Shown piece after piece: positions 1 to 13,400 of a stretch of DNA of 64,000 nt. The stretch's first letter is position 1. Every line of letters starts with the position of its first letter. Source of the stretch: Diadema setosum (lineage: Eukaryota; Echinodermata; Echinoidea; Diadematoida; Diadematidae); contig NC_092706.1 of assembly GCF_964275005.1 (NCBI RefSeq), forward strand, positions 4,163,113 to 4,227,112. Reading direction: 5' to 3'. The notes beneath the pieces are model-generated. The model was given only the letters and a program-made list of their open reading frames with translations. It did not search any database and was not told where the DNA came from. The position numbers and the translations under genes are program-made.

Positions 1-499
1 CCTTATATTGGTGTAATTGTTCGTATTTCAACCGTAAGAGGACGACACACATGGAAAAATATATTCATTTGACCATGGACGGTCAATATAACGAGCTGGG
101 AAAATATAATATTTGCGATCCTCGCCAACAGTATCATGTGACGAGCTCTCGACCAATCACATACCAGAAACTCTCTAAGCCATCTAATATGACAATATAT
201 CTTTACACTTCAAGCCCTACTGCAAAACTCCCAAATAGCAGAATACTTTATAACACAACTGACCCAAAATGACACACATCAAAAATCAATGTGATCATTT
301 AAAAATCTCTCCAATAATCACTCCCATTGACAAACAATACCTTCAATCAACACAACCCCATCCACTCATAATAAACATAAAGCCATTCAGTGACCTCACA
401 TAATTTCTATATTGATATCAACTTCACACACAATTATTCCCCCAAACCATCAAAACATTATGATGCATTGAACATATGTATTGAGTGTGGGATAAAAGA

Positions 500-1250
500 T
501 TGCCTAAAGCGTGCTCGACGAGTTTGAAGTGGACACAACCTTATTCCAGAAAGGTTGAACACAAAAAAAGCCATTGAGTGGATGGGAGGTGTCTGTCATT
601 ATTTTCTGCAGTTTGGATAGTACACGTTTGGCATACAACCAACGATTGCATAGATTGGAGCTCTGTGCCTATCACCCTCTTGGCCACTTTCCGTGTTCAA
701 TCAATTTTGCCCCTTTGTTCATTTGTCAGGTTGCCAAATATACAAATGATGCTAAAGGTGACCACACTTTCAATGACAGATTGATAGAACAGGGTTAAGA
801 TGGTCCTGTCAACTTGCCACTTCTTAAGTTTCCGGAGAAAAAAAGCATCCTCTGATTTGATCTCTTTTGAATAGACAAACAATTTTGTCTCCAGCAGAGT
901 TTGTCGTCAACTGTTCTTACTTTTACTCGTGAACTTGTTCAATGACATCCCCATGAATCCGTAAAGGTTCGTGTCGTGCACTGCCTATCCTGAAATCGAT
1001 GATAATTTCTTTGGTTTTCCTTGTATTTAGGGAGACTGATCATCACACCAAGTGACAAAATCATTAACCTTGGCTACGTAGTCATCGGGTTCATTTAACA
1101 AGTATCCCGTTATTACGGTGTCATCAGCATATTTTAATGCATGATGGTTTTGTGGCCGTATATTTACTAGTGTACAGTGAGAACAGAACGGGTGATAGAA
1201 CACAACCATGGGGTGCTCCTATGTTGGTTACAATCTGACATAGACCAATA
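500..1250 (-). pseudogene. decayed non-LTR retrotransposon RT fragment
   Basis: Read on the minus strand from about 1250 down to 500, the translation shows in order a GAPHGCVLSPVLFSLYT block, a YADDT catalytic box with downstream WCDD, a KTKE-I-I-D-F-R block, and the post-RT segment FFLRKLKKWQVDRTILTLFY then ESVVTFSIICIFGNL. This is the normal order in the C-terminal half of a LINE reverse transcriptase. The pieces lie in different frames and contain stops, so the copy is dead and lacks its 5' portion. The clade (jockey, CR1 or L2 group) cannot be settled by eye. Confidence 0.8.
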
Positions 1251-1439
1251 AAGAAATGAATGAATGAAAGCAAAAGAAAGCTGTAAAAATAAATTGTAAA
1301 TATAATTTGATTAAGAAAAAAAGTGAACAAGTAGGCCTACTTGAACATGTACGCCGACAATGCATTATACGTATATGTGATACACACATATGGTATATTA
1401 TACCATTATTTTCATAATGTATATGCCCATACATCGTTG

Positions 1440-1545
1440 TATATTGTATGTTTTGGTTTTCTTTGAATCTGTATCAATAGAAAGAAAGTGTTATTGGAAA
1501 TAAAACTTGTATTGAATTAAATTAAACTGAATTGAATTAAACAAT
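1440..1545 (+). repeat. LINE-type 3' tail (AATTGAATTAAA-rich)
   Basis: A GGAAATAAAAC motif near 1496 is followed by imprecise repeats of TTGAATTAAA and ends near 1541. This resembles the 3' end and short tandem tail of a non-LTR retrotransposon in plus orientation. It is therefore a different insertion from the minus-strand RT fragment upstream. About 1250-1440 shows nothing recognisable. Confidence 0.4.
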
Positions 1546-4410
1546 TATTGCAACTTCTTCAAGGACAAAAGTGCATTTCGCTTATACCTGTAGTAGTTAC
1601 TTCTGTGCACATTATATACACTGTAACACATTGTAACACATTCACTGATATAAGCCGTCCACGCCGAAACAAGTAGAGTATTCAAAACCGCAGTGCAAAA
1701 GAGGTTCATGTCTTGTTTTTTTTTTTCGTTTTGTGTGTGTGTGTGTGTTTTTTTGCTTTGTTTTCTTTCCTTTTTTTTGCGGGGGGGGGGGATGCATTTT
1801 CTTTTTCGTGAAAGGATCCATTGTTGTTTGATTTCTCCGCAGACAATGGCGGGAATACCCGCCGATACTCCACGCCCAACATTGTAGAGGGTGTGAAGGT
1901 TATGACTGTATGGTGCACCTGAATTTTCAATTATGATCACGTGATCAGTTCGTGGGGATAACAACTGAAGTGTCTAAACATAGTCAAAAAAAGAAATGTC
2001 TTCACCCACCCCTAGGCTTTTCATACTTAAGTTTAGTTCTTTTTCCCGCAAAATTATGAGTAATTAAGCTGGACAAATAACAGACTGCATCGCCGCCAAG
2101 AAAAAAAAAAGGGTAAGGTACAAATGTACTCACGAAAAATGCAGTGTGCATATGCAGAATATTTTAGACTACCTGCATATTGATATCTACCATGACCATA
2201 ATGGTCGCGGTTACAGTAGTTTCTAATGGCGTAATCTGAAGATGAGTCAAGTTTTTTGATATAAGAACAATATTTACACCATCAGATCACAAGATTTACA
2301 CTAGCTAAAACAAATTACTATACTTCACGTTTATATTGCCACATTGGCTGCCATTCGGGATTGCAGTAGGCCTGTCAGAGTTTATCATGAATCTTCAGAT
2401 TCTTAGAAAGATTGCAGCATCAAACCCCAGTCATAAAAAGGCACAAATTTACATGCAGAAGTCTTTTGTGCATCCCTAGAAAGCTGAGAACTGGTTGAAT
2501 AGTCATAGCCTCCTATATAGGTCTAAACTCCCGTAGATATTATGCTTCCCACATATTTTTCACGGACATGACGGAGCCGGGAGTTCCTGCGTTCACCTCC
2601 TTACGTATACATGTGGTGTTGCGTTCTGGCTGTTCAATACGAAAACCTCGTGATTTCAACACCAAATATCATTGTTCTTTCCCAAAACAGAAATTTCTTG
2701 CAGATTACCAAAACTGCGTTTTCGCGAACCATTCAATTCAGTTCAATTCAATCATAGTTTATTTCCAATCAACGAAAATCAAAACATAATACAAAGTGTG
2801 CACGTCATGAAATAATATTGTTCAAACATTTGCAAAAGATTCATGTAGTATCCGAGATGTTATATAACAACATATGTTTATATATATACACTAATTAGGA
2901 GGAACAATGCATATATACTTCGTGGGCGTCCGGAAAATTGATTCGATTATGGAAGATAGTGATCCACTAAAAAGCAAAGCTTGTGGGACGTGGATCGCTA
3001 GATAAATAATGAGTAAATAATATATTATTCGAGGTTTTTTTATAGCTATTTTATTTGATATAAATTATTTAAGTCATTTGTAAAAATATACATGTAGTTA
3101 TATTGAGATACGCAGGTCATTAGCAATTCATTTGTTCATTTTTTTTTATTGCATATAGATATCTGCTTCCAATGGAAAACCTTTCTGTTTAATTAATAAC
3201 CTTCAAAATAATAACAATCCATGTTCAAAAAAAAAGAGTGAAGTTTCAAGATCTTCTTACCTTTACACGAAGTGGCATATAATCTGTCAACTGAACAGTT
3301 GTTCGTTTGTTTTTGTTGGGGGGTTTCTGTCGACACTGATAACGCCGAATCTCGCGTTGCCTCTGTAATTTCAAGAAGTTTGTTCTTAAAGTCTTCACGA
3401 GCGCCTCATCATTTCACCTTATGGCTTGAATACAAATGGTCGACTCGAGCGGGATCATCGTGGTGGACAACGATATCTATAAAACGAAAATGGCTCACTC
3501 AGTTTGGCAAATGGGAAGCCACTACACTCTGCACCGTATCGCTTGAAACACACGCCAAATATTATTCTTCCGCGGCATATGCGCCAATCTTCACAAATCT
3601 ATATACGCCCACATTCATGTCCGCATTGTATGTTTATCCTTCTTGGACTTTTTTTTTCGAGGCGGATGTTTTAAAGCCGAAGAATTCAGTTTGTGAGCCC
3701 GGCGAAAGTTTGCTGCGGTTGCGGGACATTAATGTACTTCAGTAGTTCATCCATGTCTAGTTACGCACTGGTAAATGTGAATCATTGTAATTCAACTTTC
3801 ATCAGTTCTCACGTCTTATATTTTTAAATCAGCAGAAGTGCAGTATTTCCCATATCCCTTCATAACTTTTAATTTTTGCTCATAAGCTCACAAGTTTGTT
3901 CATAACCTTTCGAGGAAATTCAACCCATATTTTCATGTGGATTGAAATGAACGAGCAAAAATTAGTAAAACAAAATCAGTCAAATGTCAGTCAATCAGTG
4001 TAATTTTAGGAAAAGCGGATAACATGTTCTAAGTTAAAAATTTTAACATATTTGGTTTATTTTATGTGTACCGTCGTAAGAACCAAATAAAAATAAGATA
4101 ATAAGTATAATAGTATAAGTATAAGTGTCAAGAAATAGTCTGATCTTTTGTGGGACGGTACGTTGTATCATTTTTAGAACAATTTCCAGTATTCTTGAAA
4201 ATGATATGCATTTTGGGTTAACTCGACTGATGTTGAGTTCGGGATGCTTTCTGACAGAGTAACCCTTCTATATTTCTATTTAAGTGTGGAAGAATGAATC
4301 AAGCATAAAGGTAGTTTTGACAAGCTTTTCCAAATGCGCTCTTCTGTTCGTCTCAAGTTGGTATTCGCTGTTTTCCACAAATAGGGCATTTGAAAATGTG
4401 TATGCAAGCC
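1545..4410 (+). repeat. ancient duplicon, copy 1
   Basis: Short blocks here recur in the same order and orientation at 16.9-19.8 kb. Examples are CCACGCCGAAACAAG (about 1658 and 17007), a GGGAAT-CCCG block followed by GGGTGTAAAGGTTATG-like sequence (1850-1903 and 17190-17247), GGCGGATG after a T-run followed by ATTGTAATTCAAC (3661-3800 and 17613-17710), AATTCAACCC-ATTCATGT (3917 and 17857), and CCAGTATTCTTGAAAAT (4187 and 19619). The rest is diverged or interrupted. Copy 1 carries about 1.4 kb of extra DNA between the second and third blocks. No conserved coding frame was found. Confidence 0.6.
2730..2800 (-). repeat. LINE-type 3' tail, minus strand
   Basis: Read in reverse complement this is a GGAAATAAACTATGATTG-like segment followed by TTGAATTGAACTGAATTGAA, the layout of a non-LTR retrotransposon 3' end with its simple tail. 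It lies within the DNA that is extra in duplicon copy 1. Confidence 0.4.
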
Positions 4411-4439
4411 TAAATAGGCTAAAAAAAATATCTACATAA

Positions 4440-4680
4440 CATTTTCGGAAACCAGATATTCAGATTGGGATGAAACTTGCAAGAAAGGTTGAAAATGACA
4501 CAAGTAACAAACGATTAACTTTTGGTAGTGATCCGAGAATTTTGGGGGAATTTATGAAGGATTTTTGATATTTTAGAAGGTATACCTGGGTCAATGAACT
4601 TGGTAATTCAGGCTGCGCGTATTTGAGGTTTGCATGCGCGCACTTATAAAGTGCGTGCTCTAGTTTCTGTTATAAAATGG
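4440..4680 (+). repeat. dispersed repeat fragment related to 52.7-52.96 kb
   Basis: The blocks ATGAAACTTGCAAGAAAGGTTGAAAATGACACAA, TTTTATGAAGGA-like and GCGTGCTCTAGTTTCT also occur, in the same order, in the repeat in intron 2 of the oxygenase gene. This is a diverged partial copy without coding capacity. Confidence 0.55.
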
Positions 4681-4849
4681 GTTCAAGAATGTAGCCAATA
4701 GGAAGCGCTGAAATGAGTCACATGTGCTTTGGTTACTCAGTCCCATTGCACTGCGTGTTAAATCCTATTGCCGATCGTCTGTGCGCGCGGCGGCTCCTTT
4801 GATTTGCATGCATACGCGCTGTCAATCCTGTAAACAACTTCTAGTTCGG

Positions 4850-4873
4850 ACTGCCGGCCGGCCGGCCGGCCTT
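4850..4873. repeat. (GGCC)n tract
   Basis: About five tandem GGCC units form a fully self-complementary tract beside a CpG-rich patch (4750-4870). It stands out in otherwise AT-rich sequence. No gene start is evident next to it. Confidence 0.7.
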
Positions 4874-4994
4874 CCCTTAACTTGTGCATAACATGTGTGG
4901 CGTACGTATCATACGTACAGTGTACAGTAGACCAAGCGTTGTGGGACCGGACGCGTACATGGAGTCACTTTGAAGGGCAAATCCAACGATTTAG

Positions 4995-7900
4995 CAGGTT
5001 AATCAGGGGCGTCACCAGCTTTTTTTTCAAGGGGGGTGCGTTTTGACCCTAATGTAACGAGATTTTTTTTTGGACAGACATTTGGAATATAGGAAGCTCT
5101 CAATCCCTAGACTTTTAATGTTGTTGAGGGAAACCAAGCGGGGAAAGGGCACCGGCGTAGCTAGGATTTCATCTTTTACAGTAAAAAAACTACCATTTGG
5201 AGCTATATTTTTTCGCTTTGGAAATAAAGGGGGGAGGGCGCACCGGGCGCAGCTGCCGGCAATTACTGGCAGCAACATCAGGAGAAAGGCATAACAATTA
5301 AATGCGAGCGGGCGGAGCGAGCGAGCTTGAATATTTTGACATTTTACAGTAAAAAAAAAAAAAAAAAAAACCCTACCGTTTGTTGCTATATTTTTTCGCT
5401 TTGGAAATAAAGGGAGGGGGGGGGGGGGCACCGGGCGGAACTGCTGGCAATTACTGGCAGCAACATCAGGTGAACTGCATAACGATTAAATGCGAGCGAG
5501 CTTGAAAATTTTACATTTTACAGTCCAAAAGCTGCCGTTCTTAGCCATAGTTTTTCGCTTTGGAAATCAAGGGAGGGGGACGCACCGGGCGGAACTGCTG
5601 GCAATTACTGGCAGCAACATCAGGGGAATTGCATAAAGATTAAATGCGAGCGAACGAAGAGAGCGAGCTTGAAAATGTTGACATTTTACAGTCCAAAAAC
5701 TGCCGTTCTTAGCCATATTTTTTCGCTTTGGAAATTAAGGGGGGGGGGATGGAGCGCATGCCACCGGGTGCAACTGCTGGCAATTACTGGCAGCAACATC
5801 AGGTGAATTGCATAACGATTCAATGCGAGCGAGCGAAGAGAGCGAGATTGAAAATTTTGACATTTCACAGTAGAAAAACTGCCGTTTGTAGCTATATTTT
5901 TTCGCTTTGGAAATTAAGGGGGGTGCGACGGGCGCAACTGCAGACAATTACTGGCAGTAACATCAGGGGAATTGCATAAGGATAAAATGCGAGCGAGCGA
6001 AGAGAGCGAGCTTGAAAATTTTGACATTTTACAGTAGAAAAACTGCCGTTTGTAGCTATATTTTTTCGCTTTGGAAATTAAGGGGGGGGGGCGCACCGGG
6101 CGGAACTGCAGACAATTACTGTCAGTAACATCAGGGGAATTGCATAAAGATTAAATGCGAGCGAGCGAAGAGAGCGAGCTTGAAAATTTTGACATTTTAC
6201 AGTCCAAAAACTGCCGTTCTTAGCCATATTTTTTCGCTTTGGAAATTAAGGGAGGGGGTGCACCGGGCGGAACTGCTGGCAATTACTGGCAGCAACATCA
6301 GGTGAATTGCATAACGATTAAATGCCAGCGAGCTTGAAAATTGTACATTTTACAGTCCAAAAACTGCCGTTCTTAGCCATATTTTTTCGCTTTGGAAATT
6401 AAAGGGGGGAGCGTATGCCACCGGGCGCAACTGCTGGCAATTACTGGCAGCAACATCAGGTGAATTGCATAACGATTCAATGCGAGCGAGCGAAGAGAGC
6501 GAGCTTAAAAATTTTGACATTTTACAGTAGAAAAACTGCCGTTTGTAGCTATATTTTTTCGCTTTGGAAATTAAGGGGGGGGCGCACCGGGCGCAACTGC
6601 AGACAATTACTGGCAGTAACATCAGGGGAATTGCATAAAGATTAAATGCGAGCGAGCGAAGAGAGCGAGCTTGAAAATTTTACATTGTACAGTCCAAAAA
6701 CTGCCGTTCTTAGCCATATTTTTTCGCTTTGGAAATTAAGAGGGGGGGGGGGGCGCACCGGGCGCAACTGGACGATTTTATACTGGCAGTGACATCAGGG
6801 GAATTGCATAAAGATTAAATGCGAGCGAGCTTGAAAATTTTGATGCTATATCTTTTTTTGCTTTCGAAATTGAGGGGGCGCAAAGGGCGCAACTGCTGGC
6901 AATTACTGGCAGCAATATTAGGAGAATTTAAATGCGAGCGAGCGGAGCGAGCGAGCTTGAAAATTGTGACATTTTACTGCCGTTTGTAGCTATATTTTTT
7001 TTGCAGTAAGGGGGGGGGGGGGGGGGCGCACCGGGTGGAACTGCCGGCAATTACTGGCAGCAAGTTCAGGAGAATGTCATTACGACTAAATGCCAGCGAG
7101 CGAGCTTGAAAATTTTGACATTTTACAGTCCAAAAACTGCCGTTCTTAGCCATAGTTTTTCGCTTTGGAAATCAAGGGAGGGGGACGCACCGGGCGGAAC
7201 TGCTGGCAATTACTGGCAGCAACATCAGGGGAATTGCATAAAGATTAAATGCGAGCGAACGAAGAGAGCGAGCTTGAAAATGTTGACATTTTACAGTCCA
7301 AAAACTGCCGTTCTTAGCCATATTTTTTCGCTTTGGAAATTAAGGGGGGGGGGGTGGAGCGCATGCCACCGGGTGGAACTGCTGGCACTTACTGGCAGCA
7401 ACATCAGGTGAATTGCATAACGATTCAATGCGAGCGAGCGAAGAGAGCGAGCTTGAAAATTTTGACATTTTACAGTAGAAAAACTGCCGTTTGTAGCTAT
7501 ATTTTTTCGCTTTGGAAATTAAGGGGGGGGTGCGACGGGCGCAACTGCAGACAATTACTGGCAGTAACATCAGGGGAATTGCATAAAGATTAAATGCGAG
7601 CGAGCGAAGAGAGCGAGCTTGAAAATTTTGACATTTTACAGTAGAAAAACTGCCGTTTGTAGCTATATTTTTTCGCTTTGGAAATTAAGGGGGGGGGCGC
7701 ACCGGGCGCAACTGCAGACAATTACTGTCAGTAACATCAGGGGAATTGCATAAAGATTAAATGCGAGCGAGCGAAGAGAGCGAGCTTGAAAATTTTGACA
7801 TTTTACAGTCCAAAAACTGCCGTTCTTAGCCATATTTTTTCGCTTTGGAAATTAAGGGAGGGGGTGCACCGGGCGGAACTGCTGGCAATTACTGGCAGCA

Positions 7901-10305
7901 ACATCAGGTGAATTGCATAACGATTAAATGCCAGCGAGCTTGAAAATTGTACATTTTACAGTCCAAAAACTGCCGTTCTTAGCCATATTTTTTCGCTTTG
8001 GAAATTAAAGGGGGGGAGCGCATGCCACCGGGCGCAACTGCTGGCAATTACTGGCAGCAACATCAGGTGAATTGCATAACGATTCAATGCGAGCGAGCGA
8101 AGAGAGCGAGCTTAAAAATTTTGACATTTTACAGTAGAAAAACTGCCATTTGTAGCTATATCTTTTCGCTTTGGAAATTAAGGGGGGGCGCACCGGGCGC
8201 AAATGCAGACAATTACTGGCAGTAACATCAGGGGAATTGCATAAAGATTAAATGCGAGCGAGCGAAGAGAGCGAGCTTGAAAATTTTACATTGTACAGTC
8301 CAAAAACTGCCCTTCTTAGCCATATTTTTTCGCTTTTGAAATTAAGAGGGGGGGGGGGGGCGCACCGGGCCCATCTGGACGATTTTATACTGGCAGTGAC
8401 ATCAGGGGAATTGCATAAAGATTAAATGCGAGCGAGCTTGAAAATTTTGATGCTATATCTTTTTTTGCTTTCGAAATTGAGGGGGCGCACCGGGCGCAAC
8501 TGCTGGCAATTACTGGCAGCAATATTAGGAGAACTTAAATGCGAGCGAGCGGAGCGAGCGAGCTTGAAAATTGTGACATTTTACTGCCGTTTGTAGCTAT
8601 ATTTTTTTGCAGTAAGGGGGGGGGGGGGGGGAGCGCACCGGGTGGAACTGCCGGCAATTACTGGCAGCAAGTTCAGGAGAATGGCATTACGACTAAATGC
8701 CAGCGAGCGAGCTTGAAAATTTTGACATTTTACAGTCCAAAAACTGCCGTTCTTAGCCATAGTTTTTCGCTTTGGAAATCAAGGGAGGGGGACGCACCGG
8801 GCGGAACTGCTGGCAATTACTGGCAGCAACATCAGGGGAATTGCATAAAGATTAAATGCGAGCGAGCGAAGAGAGCGAGCTTGAAAATTTTACATTGTAC
8901 AGTCCAAAAACTGCCGTTCTTATCCATATTTTTTCGCTTTGGAAATTAAGGGGGGGTGGAGCGCATGCCACCGGGTGGAACTGCTGGCAATTACTGGCAG
9001 CAACATCAGGTGAATTGCATAACGATTCAATGCGAGCGAGCGAAGAGAGCGAGCTTGAAAATTTTGACATTTTACAGTAGAAAAACTGCCGTTTGTAGCT
9101 ATATTTTTTCGCTTTGGAAATTAAGGGGGGGGGGTGCGACAGGCGCAACTGCAGACAATTACTGGCAGTAACATCAGGGGAATTGCATAAAGATTAAATG
9201 CGAGCGAGCGAAGAGAGCGAGCTTGAAAATTTTGACATTTTACGGTCCAAAAACTGCCGTTCTTAGCCATATTTTTTCGCTTTGGAAATTAAGGGAGGGG
9301 GCGCACCGGGCGGAACTGCTGGCAATTACTGGTAGCAACATCAGGTGAATTGCATAACGATTAAATGCGATCGAGCTTGAAAATTGTACATTTTACAGTC
9401 CAAAAACTGCCGTTCTTAGCCATATTTTTTCGCTTTGGAAATTAAAGGGGGGAGCGCATGCCACCGGGCGCAACTGCTGGCAATTACTGGCAGCAACATC
9501 AGGTGAATTGCATAACGATTCAATGCGAGCGAGCGAAGAGAGCGAGCTTAAAAATTTTGACATTTTACAGTAGAAAAACTGCCGATTGTAGCTATATTTT
9601 TTCGCTTTGGAAATTAAGGGGGGGGGGGGCGCACCGGGCGCAACTGCAGACAATTACTGGCAGTAACATCACGGGAATTGCATAAAGATTAAATGCGAGC
9701 GAGCGAAGAGAGCGAGCTTGAAAATTTTACATTGTACAGTCCAAAAACTGCCGTTCTTAGCCATATTTTTTCGCTTTGGAAATTAAGAGGGGGGGGGGGG
9801 GAGGGGCGCACCGGGCGCAACTGGACGATTTTATACTTGCAGTAACATCAGGGGAATTGCATAAAGATTAAATACGAGCGAGCTTGAAAATTTTGATGCT
9901 ATATCTTTTTTTGCTTTCGAAATTGAGGGGGCGCACCGGGCGCAACTGCTGGCAATTACTGGCAGCAATATTAGGAGAATTTAAATGCGAGCGAGCGGAG
10001 CGAGCGAGCTTGAAAATTGTGACATTTTACAGTCCCAAAACTGCCGTTTGTAGCTATATTTTTTTTTGCAGTAAGGGGGGGGGGGCGCACCGGGTGGAAC
10101 TGCCGGTAATTAATGGCAGCAAGTTCAGGAGAATGGCATTACGACTAAATGCCAGCGAGCGAGCTTGAAAATTTTGACATTTTACAGTCCAAAAACTGCA
10201 AAAAAACTCCAAAAACTGCCGTTTGTAGCTATACTTTTTCGCTTTGGAAATTAAGAGGGGGCGGGGGGGGGGGGACGCCCGGTGCGCCCCTCCCCCTGGA
10301 TAAGT
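4995..10305. repeat. satellite array 1, about 165-bp monomers in 1.6-kb higher-order repeats
   Basis: About 30 tandem monomers each run GCGAGCGAGCGAAGAGAGCG, AAAATTTTGACATTTTACAG, CAAAAACTGCCGTT, TATTTTTTCGCTTTGGAAAT, a 7-20 nt G run, GCACCGGGCG, CTGGCAATTACTGGCAG and AACATCAGG. Variant monomers recur in fixed order: the variant with ATAGTTTTTCGC and AATCAAGGG occurs at about 5548, 7150 and 8759, and the TTGCTTTCGAAATTGAGG variant at about 6857, 8466 and 9910. The array therefore holds three higher-order units, the third one monomer shorter. It opens with AGGGGCGTCACC near 5006 and closes with GGTGCGCCCCT near 10280, which suggests an element with short inverted ends. Open frames on both strands follow from the repeat period and are not genes. 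Confidence 0.9.
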
Positions 10306-10430
10306 ACGTATGGGTGGAAATCACTGATATCTCTACGGAAGAATTTCAATCTCAATTTCAATTTTATTTTCCTATTTCTCGATGGAAAAAACATAAAATA
10401 TAACAAAATATAACAATACAGAATGTCCGG
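10305..10430 (-). repeat. junk junction: dispersed-repeat scrap plus LINE-type tail
   Basis: 10310-10345 matches the AAATCACTGATCTCTACGGAAG block of the repeat at 53.06 kb. It runs into sequence that, in reverse complement, is a GGAAAATAAAATTGAAATTG-type retrotransposon tail. It separates array 1 from the next element. Confidence 0.4.
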
Positions 10431-10437
10431 CTTGGAT

Positions 10438-13400
10438 ATATGGGTGAGAATTTTGAACGATGTACAATTGCCAATTTTCGCACTTTGTGTCATTCTTTCC
10501 CTTAGAACACGCCAGGATGATCTAAGAAACCAGATATTTTTCATGTCATCTCAAAGATTGGTAAATTTCCTTTCAGGAAATATATGGTTTTGTTGACTTT
10601 TGCCTGATATTTTTCATTTGACAAGGACTTAAAGCGTAAAAATACGGTAAAAACGCTATTTTCACAATAATTTCTGTTTTTCAAACTAATGATGTGCATT
10701 TTTAATCGTACGTGGCATCTAATATCTGACCATGTTCTGGATCTGACATATCATGGGCATGAACCACAAAATCATAAGAACTTTATGAGCACGTATAAAA
10801 TCACAGAGAACAATTGAAATGTCAAAGTCCTAAACAGACGAACGTCCGTGGTGCTTTTATTTCGATCGCTGCTGCAAATTCTACTTTGTTGTCCCAACTG
10901 TAATGTATACGAAAATTTGGTGTTCCACCTAATGAACGTATCCTGCAAAAATTGTACGTCTGCTGGCTGTACATGGGACGTAATATTCTTTTATGCAAAA
11001 TTATACTCTGTTTTCGTCACGGACGTGCTTCCGCTATTTTCTAATAAAGATCGTATTTCATTAAACTTTATTGGTGATATTGTTCTGAGTCGTAATCAAC
11101 TAAGATCTAGCCACACGATAATATGTTTGTTTTGAGTTTCTGTCCATCCTTTGTCAAATAGGAACCGAAATTATATTTTTAGACGAACCTCCGAGAAAAA
11201 AAGAACGTCCGTGATGATTAAAACGTTTTCGAGTGGGATACCATCTTGCTTTGATGACGAAGGTGCATTTTCCTTTGGCTCTCTAGCCGAGGAGCTGCAT
11301 GTTATTTTTGGAGCGGACTGAGGCTTGTCCGCAGTTTTTGGACCATGCAATTCACCGAAAACCAAGCAAATAATTAATATTTTCTCTGAAAAATTCATCT
11401 CCTGATCCCCCTCTGAGCAATACATATGTTGTAAGGATGGCAAATTTCTTATAATTTGCATTGACAATACCTTTTCAAATTTTTGAAAGAGTTGGGAAGG
11501 CTAGGTACTCTCTGCCGATTAGTTATCCGTCCTGGAACATGACCCTATCAGTAGAACGAACGTCCGTGACAATTCCAGCGAACGTCCGTGACGTATGCAA
11601 TCCCTTCGATAGGGATAACTTGTCCCGAAAGTGTCCTGTATTCTTTAAAACTTTTAGCTCCAATAGCCTCAAATAAAGTTTTACAAAGTAAACAGTGAGT
11701 ATAGGGCAGTAGTTTCAGAATTTTTAAGGCGTTATGTGATCATGATGAACAAACAGTCGAAAATTTACTCACAATTTTACGCTTTTTTTCCTCTAATTAT
11801 ACAAAAACAGCTAAACACTGAAAACAAAGTTATAGGAAAATGGAATTTTGCGTAATCTGTAATTTCTGTGCATTTAAATTTCTTTCTAATGAGGATCTGG
11901 AGACAATTTGTACTGTTACAGGTTCTGAAAGTTTCTCTCACGGACGTTCTGTCCGAGAAAGGAAATTTCTGATAATTACAAATATATTACTGCACATAAA
12001 GTTAATGTTAGGTGAAAATATTACCAAATCACCGAGCCGCTCATACCCAAAAGTGAATAACGTTCAGCACTCAATTTACTTGTAATAACAAAAGGAAAAC
12101 GTTTTGGTCACGGATGTTCGTTGGTAGAATAAGTCAATGGATTACATAGTAGGAGAAAGAGGATCAGTGCCACTTTTTAGTGACAGGTGCGCCAAGTGTT
12201 TATCTTTTGAGAATGGTAGCTGCCGTCTCAAACAGAACACATCCAGTTTGGGTCTCCACAACGGACGTTCGCTGTAATTGTCATGATATTAAATGCCTTA
12301 ATTCATTCTTATTTTTCTCTTCATGACGATTTTTCTCTCATTCCTTCAATAGCCTGGACATGCTGCGACCAAACAGAAAACAGAAACAAAACAAACCAAA
12401 ACAAATCCGAAAAGTGCTACGTAATCGCATGCAGGATAATGACAGAAGAAGTCTGAAATGGGCATGTGTTGAATAAAAAATGGAAAAGTTTCAAAAGAAC
12501 GTGGAAGCAGTTGAATGAAAATGACTTAGAAACAGAGAAGGGATCGAGCTCCAACACACAGAGAAAAGAATTGCCAGTGCACTCCCGTTGTACCAAATTC
12601 CTCTGGAGAAGTTTTTGTTTGTTTGTTTATGTTTTTCATTCATCGAAATGCCGTCACAAGCGAACAAAAATAATGCAGTATACAATTATTGTCTGATGAA
12701 AACAAACAAATCCTCCGCTTATAATCACATGGTGTTGTTTTATACTCATCAATGAAAAGCAATGTTCATTTGTAATTCTTTCCAAGATTTTTTTTTTTCA
12801 TTTTACATTTAAGAGACAGAGAGATCGTCAATTTGTTTGTGCTTTAGTGCTTATTTTGAAAACACATGTTAAAAAAGTAATGATTAACAATAGGTTTAAG
12901 GTTGCACGTTGATACGTTCGCTCTTCCTAAGATTCGTTACTCCGATGTCCAAAGGTTTGTTATTCCGAAAATGAAAAAAGAAAGTTTGTAGTTAATTAAG
13001 AAGGTTTGCTATTAAAAATTTTCTTATTCCGAAAGTTTGTTAGTCCGAAAATAAATATTAAGGATCATTATTTTTAGGTCCGTTCTTCTAAAAGTGAAAA
13101 GGGCCTGATATTCGTTTAGGTGAAAACGGTTATCATGAGGTTTTGAAATTTGGAGGATTTTAGTTGTTAACTAATTGTTTCTCCACATTTGGATAATGGA
13201 ACATGATTTTTCATGTTCCAATTAATAAACCTTTCGATTAACCTTCGGAGATTCCTATCATTTACCGAATAAAAAAACTTCATAATTATACGAACTCTAT
13301 CAATTTTCGTATTGACAAACTGTATGAATAACGAGCCTCCGAAATGACGCGCTACAAAATGTTTGTTATAACGAACCATATTGTATAATATCGAAGTCAC

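Noticed and set aside
1545..1964. 139-codon minus-strand frame with Lys-rich and HTHT runs
   Set aside because: Runs come from T/G simple repeats; not conserved in the duplicon partner.
3272..3745. 157-codon frame on the plus strand
   Set aside because: No ATG start, no recognisable domain, and the frame is not conserved in the second duplicon copy at 17.5 kb.
5000..10300. CRISPR-like appearance of the arrays
   Set aside because: Monomers are contiguous, 165 or 270 bp long, without unique spacers or cas genes, in a nuclear eukaryotic context.
5027..10403. Many 60-136-codon open frames on both strands with repeated WQQHQ-NCITIQCERAKRA and FYCKMSKFSSSLSSLARIES peptides
   Set aside because: They mirror the satellite monomer, appear on both strands and change with repeat variants. 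They are products of the repeat period, not a protein family.
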